DNA of 64,000 nucleotides from Heterobasidion occidentale (Eukaryota > Basidiomycota > Agaricomycetes > Russulales > Bondarzewiaceae), in contig JBCAQO010000009.1 of assembly GCA_039111635.1 (NCBI GenBank), positions 1,958,769 through 2,022,768 of the forward strand. Direction: 5' to 3'. Below are positions 9,650 through 19,929 of the stretch, piece after piece (within the stretch, counting starts at the first letter, position 1; each line of letters begins with the position of its first letter). A program made the position numbers and the translations under genes. A model generated the notes under the pieces. The model was given only the letters and a program-made list of their open reading frames with translations. It was not told the origin of the DNA and made no database searches.

Positions 9650-12600
9650 ATGGCCAGCTCTGTCCTCGCCCTCCTCACCCTCCCCGTCACCTCCGACGCC
9701 TTCACCGCCCTCCGCCCCTCCGCGCCCACCACCGTCGACGAGTCCGAGTCGCCCCCTCCTCTCCACAAGGTCCCGCGACTCGCCCAAGACTCTGACCCTG
9801 GCTCCGCCTCTAGGAAGGGCCTTGCGAGCGCGCCTTCCAAGAACACAACGCGCGTCGTCCGCGTCAAGATATTGGGGGCCCATCGTGCGTGCATCGTCCT
9901 TGTTGGTCCGCATTCGCTTACCAGGCACACCGAACCGATATGCAGCGCCGCCACAAGCGGATAAGCGCGACACCGACCTCGCCCGGCTCCAGCAGTGCAT
10001 CCGCATCCTGTTGACCAAGGACTCTGGCGACGCGCTGCCATTGACGTACGAGAGCATATATGCGACCTGCCGCTACGTTGTGTGCAACGCGCGCGACGGG
10101 GAAGGACTGCACGGGCGCTTGAAGGCCGAACTCGAGAAATCTGTGGGGCAGCTGCAGCGGTTCCTATTGGAAACCTCCCCGACGGCTTATCGTGGCTGTC
10201 CAGATTCGTGGACGTCTGTGCATGGTTCGAGACACAAATAGTGAGCGCGCTGCGAGCATCTGCAGCCAGGCTTGGACTGACGAGCTTCGTCGCTCAGAGC
10301 CTCCTTCAGTCTTTGTTGACGTTCTTGGATCGCGATTATTCGACCCCAGACGGGACGTCTCAGAGTGTGCGGTACGCTTCCAGCCCCTCGTCGCATTCGT
10401 CGCCGCTCACATCTCGAAATATCATCAGCGGAATGGCGTTTGATCTATTCTCACACAACATCATATGGCACAGCGCCATCGTGAAGAACTTGGAAGAGGG
10501 CATCAAGACGTGGATTCAATGGAGAGGGAGAACAGGTCCGCCGAACCCCTCTTCACAATCAGACACTCCCCTATCTAAATCCCTCGCATCGATGACAGAA
10601 AGCCGCACGAAGCCCAGGCAAAGGTCGCCCAGCTGATCAGCCACCTCCAGACCCACGACTCCTACCAAGCGCGGTTCGAGAACTACTACCTCGCGCTGAT
10701 CGCGGAGCACTACTCCGCCGAGTCAGACCGCCTGTCGAGCGCGCCCGACAAGAACGCGTCAGCCTTCCTCTTGCACTGCACGTCTCGCATCGACGAGGAA
10801 GTGGCGAGGTCCAGAGAGATCTTGCCAAAGTCCAGCTGGGGCGCCGTCCTCGAGGCGACCGAGCGCGCGCTGTTGTCCGACAGGCTTCATTGGCTGGCGG
10901 AAGAAGGCGCGCACGACTCTCTCTTTCCCCGCTGTTGTCGAGTCTCTGACGCGTACCCTCCCAGGCATCCCCAAGCTGATGAAGAGCGAGGACCTGCAAG
11001 GGCTGTCGCGGATCTACCATCTATTCTTCCGGGTCGACGGCCTCAAAGAACTCAATGGCCAATTCAAAGCCTACGTCGAGGTGCGCCTGACGTTTCTCAC
11101 GCGCGCGCTCATACACATCTCGGACGCAGCGCACGGTCAAAGCCGTCGTCCGCGACGCCGCCCGCGACGACGAAATGGTCGACCGCCTCCTCAAACTCAA
11201 AGCCTTTCTCGACCGCACGCTGCAGGACGCATTCGCCGACCGCGTGGTCAGCGCCGCGCCGTCGACGTCCGCGCGAGCGCGGACGCCGAACCGCGACTTT
11301 GGGTACGCGGTCACCGACGCGTTCGGCGTCGGCTTCAAGGCGCGGCGCAACAAGCCTGCGGAGATGATCGCGCAGCACGTCGACCGCATGATGCGCAAGG
11401 GCCAGCGCGGCGCATCCGACGCCGAGTTCGCGGCGCAGCTCGACGCCGCGCTCGCGCTCTACCGGTTCACGGACGACAAGGACGTCTTCCGGACGTTCTA
11501 CCACCGCGCGCTCGCGAAGCGGCTGCTGCTGGAGCGCAGCGCCTCGGACGACTTTGAGAAGGCGATCTTGAAGAAGCTGAAAGAGCGTGAGTCTGTCTGG
11601 TTTGCGCCGTCGGTCGCGCGTGCTCACATCCGCGGCCAGTCTACGATCCCGAGTTCAGCATGGGCGACCACATGTTCAACGACCTCGCCCTGTCCCGCGA
11701 GCTGATGCAGGACTACCACAAGAAGCTCGAACAAGACAGCAGCGCGCGGAACCTCAACGTGATGGTCCTCCAACAGAGCTTCTGGCCCTTCTCCGCGCGC
11801 ACGAGCGATGCCGATCTGCCTCCCGAGGTGAGTTCGTTCGGGATCCCGGGCACGGTTGCAGTTGCGCGGGGCACTGACCGCGCCACGGAACAGATGCAAG
11901 CCGAGATCACCGCGTTTGCTGCTTTTTACAAGGGCAAGCACCAGGGCCACAAACTCGACTGGGACCACGGGCTCGGGACGATCAGTTTGACGTCCCGCTT
12001 CAGCGCGGGACAGAAGGAGCTGTCTGTCAGCCTTTACCAGGGCGTCGTCCTCCTCCTTTTCAACCGCAGACCGAAGATACCGTTCGCGGAGATCAAGGCG
12101 AGCACCCGTATCGGTATGTATGCCGCCCGGTCTCGCTCTTGCGACCACGTTGGACATCGGATATTGACTGCCCACAGAGGACGCGGAGCTGCGGCGCACG
12201 CTGCAGAGCCTTGCCTGCGGGAAGAAAAAGGTCCTGAAGAAGCTGCCGCCTGGTCGGGACGTCGACGACGACGACGTTTTCGAGTTCAACGACGCGTTCA
12301 CCGATCCACGAGCTAAAGTGCACATCAATTCCATCCAGGTCAAGGAGACGGTACGCGCGCCCTCACCTCAGGCCCCTTCGCGTTTCCTGGTCTCACGGAT
12401 CTCTCCCGCAGGTCGAAGAGGCGGCGCGCACGCAGACGGCCATCGAGGGTGACCGCAAGCACTACCTCGACGCAGCGATCGTGCGCATCATGAAGGCGCG
12501 CAAGCAGCTCATGTACGAGCAGCTCAAGGCCGAGACGATCGAGGCGGTCAAGAAGCATTTCGTGCCCGACGTGAGCAGCATCAAGAAGCGCATAGAGAGC

Positions 12601-12666
12601 CTCGTCGAACAAGATTACTTAAAGAGAGACGAAGAAGAGACCAATATGTATGTATATGTAGCATAA
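9650..12666 (+). CDS. cul4: Cullin-4, scaffold of CRL4 ubiquitin ligase (two apparent 1-nt deletions)
   Basis: Scaffold linking a DDB1-type adaptor (N-terminal helical repeats) to the RBX1 RING subunit (C-terminal cullin homology domain). Start MASSVLALLTLP at 9650. The C-terminal half is clear: NKPAEMIAQHVDRMMRKG, DDKDVFRTFYHRALAKRLLL, MGDHMFNDLALSRELM, IEDAELRRTLQSLACGKKKV, and the neddylation site AAIVRIMKARK with its lysine codon at 12493-12495, ending KRIESLVEQDYLKRD...YVYVA. CUL4 is preferred over CUL3 from the ELRRTLQSLACGK and KETVEE wording. Introns include 10907-10964, which begins GC instead of GT. Single-base losses are inferred near 10177 (before DGLSWLSRFVDVCAWFE) and near 10517 (WERENR at a splice boundary). 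Each could be partly avoided by unusual splicing, so they may be assembly indels. Confidence 0.9.
10907..10964 (+). other. Probable GC-AG intron in the cullin-4 gene
   Basis: Joining 10906 to 10965 gives LAEE-GIPKLMKSEDL in frame, the expected cullin continuation. The intron is 58 nt, starts GCGCGC after AAG, has a CTGAC branch-like site and ends CCCAG. No usable GT donor exists at this position. Confidence 0.65.
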
Positions 12667-12835
12667 GTGTATCGTCTGTGCTTGGATTCCGGAATCAAAC
12701 ACCTTGGCAAAGGAGTGTTCGTCACTGCTATTTTCAGCAAATGGAATGGTGCCAAGATGGCCTTACTTACCTTGATCGGTCTCCCACTCTCCACATGTAA
12801 TTCTCGCCTTCAGCGATTCAGCCCAATCTTACAGC

Positions 12836-14230
12836 TCAGAACGAAACTCGAGGCCCCCCTCGAGGTTCGGTAGCCTGAAAAGCGGAAACTTTAGCGACAA
12901 TGACGGCCTTGAAGTCAGACCATTCCTTCAATACTTCGGGTGCATCACACAGCTCCTTTTCGTCGAGCCACATGTCCTCCTCTGGTCCGTATCCGAGCCA
13001 ACGAACTTGGTACAGGGTGCCCCTCGCTTCGGGCTCCTCCGACACAATGTGGGAGACGTGATAGGACGGCTCGGGTTCGGTAGGATCTACGGGTGGGAGG
13101 GGCTTGATGGGTTTAGCCCGCATGGCGGAGGACAGCCACTTGCGGGGGAGCTCAGCCGTGAGCGGCTCGCGGCTGGGCTCCCATCCCCCGCCCGCGCGAT
13201 GGCGGGAGACGTGCGTCCGTTTGCCTTTGATCTCAGGGTGCATCGCGCGCGAGTACTTCTCGCACTCACACAACGAGTGCTCAAGGTCGACCACGGACAC
13301 GCCGGGGCGCGCGCCGGGTGCGATGCGCGGGCGGCGCGAGCTCGGGATGCCGACGCGCGCGAAGTGGATATCTTGGGTATAGTGCAGATATTCGAGGGCC
13401 CGCCCTTCGATGCCCTGCACGCCGGGGCCGAATATTTTTTTGAGGCAGTCCTGTGCCCCGGGCCCACACGTGGCCCAATTCTCGGGGAAGGACAGCTGGG
13501 GGATCATGTTAATGTCGAGGAGGAGTCTCCAGAAAATCGGGTTGTCTGAGAACTCGCCAGCGAGTGGTGGAGGAGAAGCCACTCACTGGTACCCGAGGAA
13601 ATTCCCCAGGCTGGGGAAGAGGGAAATGCGCCCGTAAGCGTCCTTGAGGTAGGCGCATTTCTTGAGCTGCCCGGGTAAATCCACCTGCATCATGATCTGC
13701 AGTAGGCGGAGGTGGTTGATATAATTCCTATCGCCGCCGAGTTTAGGTGCCGGCATAAGGTACGCGCAGCCGTACAAGCTGACACCACGCTCGTTCGCGT
13801 CGCGAAGGATATCCGTATAAACGTCGATATCAAAGTCGTGCCATGTCAACTCGCCCAGGCGCTCTTGCAGCAGTTCCCACGTGGACGTCCTCGCAAAGAG
13901 GCGGAAGAGGATCACGCGAAAGACCGACTCCTCCAAGGTATGGTCGCCCTTGTTGACCACATTCTGCAGAATATACTGCGTCATGCGGTCAAATATGCGG
14001 AAGACATTCGTGAAGGGGTATTTGAGCAAGATAGGATCCTCAGTCCACGGGGATTGTTCGCCTGCGAGACGACGCTGGTGAATTGCATGGCGCTCAGCCA
14101 TGAACAGGAAGAGCGTGTTCAACACGGGAGACACCGGGAGGACGCGATTCGCGATCGTCACGGTCTTTTCGAATTGAGGAGGCGCCCTAGGTCTCGACTT
14201 CGAGGTCAAGCGAGTGCGACTGCGAGTCAT
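12836..14230 (-). CDS. HMUDK-type helical domain protein with C-terminal chromodomain
   Basis: Two exons, 14230-13587 and 13526-12836, joined by a 60-nt intron (13527-13586), encode 444 aa. The ATG at 14228-14230 directly follows a CTTTTCCAGAC splice-like run, so a 5' UTR intron is possible. Residues ~40-250 match the pattern I associate with the Pfam 5-hmdU DNA kinase helical domain (ILLKYPFTNVFRIFDRMTQY, FPSLGNFLGYQLLLDIN, ENWATCGPGAQDCLKKIF; the GPGA stretch resembles a helix-hairpin-helix). Residues ~370-420 are a chromodomain (YHVSHIVSEE, YQVRWLGYGPEEDMWL). Phage relatives act in thymine hypermodification. Whether the fungal protein phosphorylates or merely binds modified DNA is unknown. 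It converges on CUL4, whose stop is 170 bp away. The family call rests on memory of motifs. Confidence 0.72.
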
Positions 14231-14787
14231 GTCTGGAAAAGATGAGGGACGCGGAGGGGTGAGCGACGATTGAACGAAGCAAAGTCGTTCAAAAGCCACT
14301 GCAAAGAGACCATGCGTCACTGACGCGACACGTCACCAGCAAGCTGTCACGGATACCAAAGGACCTGTAACCAGCTTCCATGTCGTAAGCGAATGAGGAC
14401 GGACGACGAAAAGGCGGTGGGCGGTTGGGTTGCAATGTGCGGGGTGCGATGATTCGGAGTAGGTTCGGAAACAACAGTGGAATGAATGGCTGATGAGAAT
14501 CGAGATCCAATCAGCGGAATCAGTTGGAGGTCGCTTCCGAAGCAGCACTAGGCTTTCATTTCATTCTCACCTGAGGTTTATGGCTCTCGGTCTCAATCGA
14601 CACAGCGCGCTTTGAACTTGTATATATTGACCAGAACCCAAGGAAGCAATACAGTTTGACATCAGGTGGTAAAGAACAAAAATTCCAGAACAAATGACCA
14701 AGAAACGTTGGAAAGATTTCTCTGTCGTCATTTAGATAGAAACTTGTCATCTGACCTTTGCCCTTCTGGATCTGAGACTTTGGTCTC
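14231..14787. other. Intergenic, no gene seen
   Basis: Short ORFs of 60-75 codons on the minus strand have no domain signal. The segment would hold the promoter/5' UTR of the HMUDK-chromodomain gene and the 3' UTR of the laccase gene. Confidence 0.5.
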
Positions 14788-17295
14788 TCAATTCGTCACA
14801 GAGGCTGTTGGATGGTTCTGGATGTACTGATTGTAGATCGGGCATAGGTTCTGCCATTCCTCTGGAAATATCACGATCAACTTAGCATCTCTCGTTGAAA
14901 GGGCGCAAAAGAACGTACGCGTCACAGGATTGGCTTGTTCAATATCGGGAGCATCCTCAGCGAACACCACGGCGAACCCTCTAGTGGTAAATTAAATTAT
15001 CAGTTGAATTAAGTGTTCAAAACGTGATACTCACTCTTCTAAATGCCAATCAATGTGACTACGATGATGTCATTGGATCAATGATTTCAGATTATGGAGC
15101 ATTATGAAACGTACCAATGGAAAATCCATGGCCCAGGATTATCAGTCGTGAATCGGATGGTAAGGTTTGAGCCCGAATCTTGGCCACCCATGCTAACAAC
15201 GTCACGGCGAACGGGATTGGCGAAATTATACGAATCGCTCCCACCACTGCGGACCACAGAGAACGCATGCTAGGAAAAATCTCGTGTCAAACTGGCACGT
15301 CGGCAAGGATGATTGTGGACTCACCCCGTGCAAATGAACTGGATGCTGAGAGGACAATGAGAGTATGAGAATTTGACTGCGTTTCGAAAATTGCGAAATG
15401 CATACCTCCCCACCGGATGCGCCACTCGGTATGCTTAGTTCAATAGTCTTGTTACGAGGTAGGAAAAACGTGGTGCCGTTAGGCAGCAAGTCCGTATTCC
15501 CATTGAGAATTTGGAGCAACGTAGGAACGCTAGGAGGGTCGTATGTCACACCATTCATAGCATACACGAAAGAAGTGTTGTCTGTCGGCTATCAATGGGC
15601 ACAATGAGAAAGTGTGATCGACAATCAAGAGAGTTGGGTTCGACGGACCAACGGTACCAGAGTCACTTGAAGGTTGATATCAACATCTGCGCCGCCGGGA
15701 GTAGGATTCCCGGGCTGGTGATGGTTCATTTGAGTTACGTGTCTGTATTGTAGGGAGTTCACATACCGCTTGCGAGTTCACAAGCGCCTAGGTACAATGC
15801 ATCAATGACACAACGATCCAGACAAATTCGTGGATAAGAACATACGTGCAAATTGCTCTCGACAAGAGGATTGAGGGCGTCCTCAAAAGTTGAATTCGGG
15901 TCCGCCACTGGTGCGCCTTCGTAGCGTAGAATAGCAGAATTGAGACCCCCATTGAAGGAAGTATCGATCGTAGTGTTCGTCCCAAGGGGCAATATAGGCT
16001 GGGCACGTATCCCTGAAGATGTATTAGATATTCAAGATATTCTTCGAATCAGTAGACGAATAGCCTACAGTAGTTGTCAACTGGCTGGGAAGCATTGACC
16101 TGGGTTGCGTATTAAATGCGAGGTATATTGAATGAGATGCAGAAATCTTACGACGACGGAATAGCGTTGGCCTACAGGCGAAACATGTGAGGATGTGCCC
16201 ACTCAGAAGGCTGTAATATGATCTCACCAGCAAGGATGTTGATAGAGTCGACGAGCAGCGGTTCTGTGTATTCACCATCAGCCTCGATGATGTTCATATC
16301 GTGTCCATCGATAGAGAAGATGAAACTCGGTAAGCAAGAAATGGATATGAGGCGGAAGCGATAGCGCTTCCCGGCCTGAACACCAACAACGGCGAGAGGA
16401 GCATCAGCAGTTCCATTCACATAACGGCCTAGCCCGTTGATCAAAGTTGAAGCTGGATGACTGTGCAATTTTTTAGCATCTCGAAAGTTAAATGAGTTAT
16501 GGTGAAGGAACTCACGCAACATGGCCCAAGCCCGGCTGGACCTGAGGAGCGAGATAATGGTACCAGTCAGCCAGAGTAATGACCGTGCTCTCTAATTTAT
16601 AAATATCAGTAAATATGCGCATCGTGATATGAGATTGACTGTACCATCGTCGACATCATAGAACTCCCCGAAAGGATCCTCAGGATCGTATATGACGATA
16701 GCACCTCGTAGACCATCGCAGTACTGCGTCGAGTAATGCGAGTGGTACCAGTATGTTCCCACCTGGCTTCCTGGGTTAAACTGATAATGGAAGGAGTGCC
16801 CAGGAACAATTGGGCATTGAGAGACGAATGCAACACCGTCGGCCCACGTCGTGTTGTGTTGCGTGATCCCGTGCCAATGCTATCGATGCTCTGTTGCTTA
16901 TCATGTCGCAATAGAGAGAACAGCAAGCTTACGACAGCAGTAACAGTGTCCATGCTGGTGTCTTTCAAGTCGTTGAAAACGTGAACATTGAAATTCTGAC
17001 CCTGAACACGCGAAGCGGCCAAGTCTTTCAAAGATATCGAAATAGCAAAGCTCGCACCGTACCTTGTTTGCTTTGATGAGTGGGCCAGGAAAAGTAGACC
17101 CGGCAAGAACGGTACTGTCAAAATAATGATCAAGACACAGAATATCAGTAGAGTGGGGTGGACGTACTCGCGAGTGAATCCATCGGGAGATATTTCTTTG
17201 TTAGTGATATGCAAAACACTGATAGGGTTAATGGACGCAAGCGCGCCGCCGAGTAAACCGGCGACAAAAGCAAATTTTGCCTGAAATAAGAGCAT
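14788..17295 (-). CDS. Laccase (multicopper oxidase, Phe axial type), secreted
   Basis: Oxidises phenols and lignin-derived compounds with reduction of O2 to water. ATG at 17293-17295, signal peptide [20 protein letters not shown], stop at 14788-14790. I could join about 17 exons (16 introns, all GT-AG) without a frameshift to roughly 520 aa. All four copper-ligand blocks are visible: HWHGITQ (about 16868-16879), [30 protein letters not shown] (codons split by an intron), and [13 protein letters not shown]. The residue ten after the T1 cysteine is Phe, the position linked with high-redox-potential laccases. Substrate loops resemble polypore laccases ([29 protein letters not shown]). This appears to be a functional gene. 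Confidence 0.95.
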
Positions 17296-17334
17296 GGTGC
17301 GAATTGAACGAGAGAGATGATGCTTCAAGTTGAA

Positions 17335-17342
17335 TATTTATA
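17335..17342 (-). promoter_or_regulatory. TATA box of the laccase gene
   Basis: The minus strand reads TATAAATA about 40 bp upstream of the laccase ATG (17295). Confidence 0.6.
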
Positions 17343-19929
17343 CCAACCGCACCGGGCGCTCAGTCTCATGTATGAATTCATGTATAAACGTCTTTCCAAG
17401 TAATCTGTCAAGAAACGAGGTATCTTCAAACGAGAGTGAGGCACTTTGTCAAATATAGATCGCGGAAATGGCTCACAACGCATGTTCGAGGCGGAATATT
17501 GGCTGCTCAAGCTTGATACTATACATGCATGGCGCGCATGATGAGTAGAATTGAAGAATGTGTCAGAATGCATCGCTCCCTGTCTGAGCATATAACGTTT
17601 CCCTCAAGCAATGCCTGGAAGCGCCGTTTCCACACAAGAAACATCAAATGACTGGTGAATGAATCACGGTGACTCAGAGCTATAGTCAGCGTGTAGACCA
17701 CAGCGCATCAACAATGGTGTTGACTTTGACCGCAGAGAAATCCATGCAGAGATATTTAATGGCGAAGGTTTACTGAACTCACTTCTTGGCAGCCGCATGA
17801 TTTTAAGATACAGCTGAATCCGACTACCCACAAGCGGACAGATTTGATGTTTTCAGTCATTACTTGCCAACTCGGCTTACTCGATGATGCATAGAACCAA
17901 TCTCCTATAGAGCAAACAGATTAGGCCAATATTCATCGCAAAAGGTATTAGCGAACGGTTGCTGGCTCTAAGGGGAGAGACTCACAATGGCATGTACCAT
18001 GAGGTTCCATATTATTGTGAGCATGCATGGTTGCATACCCCCGATCGAAGAGATTGACACAGTAGCGACATGCTATGCTCGAATTTGACTCAGTCTGATG
18101 AGTAGAATGTGAAAGAAGACACCACAGGAGTCAGCAATGGACTTGGTTCATACACAACGATATACGGCAAACATCAGTTAGTCCGGCAATCGATCTGCAT
18201 ACATTCAAGGTTCAAATCATGATAAATGATGAAGCTTGCGCATACCGTCATGAGAAGCTTAGAACAACGCGTATGAAGGCCATATGTATTCAAGATGAAT
18301 GGTTCGTTGGCATGCTTGCTGGAATCATTTTGAGAGCCTAAACGGGATGCAAACTGATGATAGTTCGGAAAAAATGTATCAGTATGTGCACTATAACTTC
18401 CCGAGTCCTACTGAGTTGGGGTCTTCAATTCAATATGGTTCAAATCGATATCTTATATGAAAGAATCGTTGACCATGCCCCAAGACGATCCTTAGACGAT
18501 GGAGGACGAGTAGATTGGGGTGACTGAGTGAAAGCGCGAAAGACTTTGATGGGACCGTGAGAAAATCCTCATCCGCGGGGTTCGGCAATATCCGAATCAA
18601 GGTCAGTGACTTAAGAGCCAAGATCCCCAAATCCAAAACTACAACCTCGCATATTTATCGCAGCTTGAAGCCTTACTTCGTTCCTAGCCGAATCAACCTC
18701 CACACAACATATTTCCAAATGCGGTGAGCCACTATATCTGATCCGTTCATCTGTGTGTAGATTCGTTCCCGGCGAAATCAGATTTCAAGAATCTCCACGG
18801 GCAGCTGCAATCATCGGGTTCTGAAGCGCGGTGCTCGTCGCGTGAACATTAAGACGTGAACAACAGTTCATAACGCCCAACTGGCATGTGTTTGAAACAT
18901 ACCTCCGATAGTATCTCAGGGTACTGTTATCTGCCTCGGTGGCTATGTCACGTAATAGAGGGTCGCAGATTCGCTGCGTGTACACGTGGGCAAACGAGAG
19001 CATTGGAAGAATTTGAGAAGGTGCGAGCAGATTGGCCAATATTTTCGTACTGAAAACAGATCATAACGAATGGTTGCAGGTCGAAGGTACATCGACCCTC
19101 TCTTCGTACATTGTCGATGGTCATAGATATAGTGCATGCTGAATCAGCTGCCTGCCCGCTGCTTGAAAGATTGCGGATAGACCGATATGTACCTCATCGC
19201 TCGTACTTTATGGGCGCTTGTGCGGTCAAGTACGGTGATCTTGAGACTTTCCTAGGTGCGCCAGCCATGTGGAAGAACCGCGCGCACCTTTGATACCCCC
19301 GCACGGGAGGCTCATCCTCGAGATTAGTCGTAAAAGAGGTCAGGTCGACCATTACATGACCCGATGATCATTTCAGGCGCTCTAGGATTGTTAGAGTAAT
19401 CGCCGACAGTCATCGCACGCGCGTTGCCGCTGTATCTTCTTATGCTGCCGATCCCTTCGACTTACATGTTTGCCGTACAAGCCAGGGTCGAGCAAGTACC
19501 AAACTCCGGTATTTTGTCGTCGTCTGTCCTATCGCCTCGACAGAATGCGAATCCGTTGCTGGTCAGCTACTTAATCTCGACCTGTCGTCAGCAGATCTTA
19601 TAGCATTTTCATCTAGTGCTCATCTCAAGGCTGCTACCTCAAGTGAGGATAGACCGTCCAACTCCCCTTTGTGCGGCTTCTCTCCTGTGATACAAGCACA
19701 CATTGTGTGGTTTTTTTGACGCCTCGGAGCGCTTTCTCTCCACTGATTCTTCATATTTTTAGAGGTCCCACTAGACGATCCTCTTCGGGCAACCACGCCA
19801 ACAATTCCACATCTCCTGAATCGAAACATCAAACACGTTCGTCAAATTTTACTGATTCGCGGGTACTTCGCAACATTATATGATTTTTTTCTCTTCTGAG
19901 GGAGCGAAATTCTCTCCAGACAGCCGATC
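17343..19929. other. 2.6-kb intergenic region, no gene supported
   Basis: Contains the laccase promoter on its left and the transcription-factor promoter on its right. Small ORFs at 18430-18636 and 18785-19039 (-) and 19111-19293 (+) show leucine-rich stretches but no domain and no convincing splice joins. A decayed gene is possible but not shown. Confidence 0.5.

Noticed and set aside
9555..10057. Long ORFs on both strands over the cullin N-terminus
   Set aside because: Shadow frames in GC-rich coding DNA; only the frame with MASSVLALLTLP continues into cullin.
13501..13586. A separate minus-strand gene starting MASPPPLAGEFSD at 13582
   Set aside because: This start lies inside the 60-nt intron of the HMUDK-chromodomain gene; splicing 13587 to 13526 gives FLGYQLLLDIN in frame.
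18200..18450. tRNA B-box-like GGTTCAAAT sequences
   Set aside because: No pairing T-arm or acceptor stem could be formed around either site.
18430..19293. Possible F-box or leucine-rich gene in the laccase upstream region
   Set aside because: Only short ORFs, no F-box motif and no consistent splice joins.
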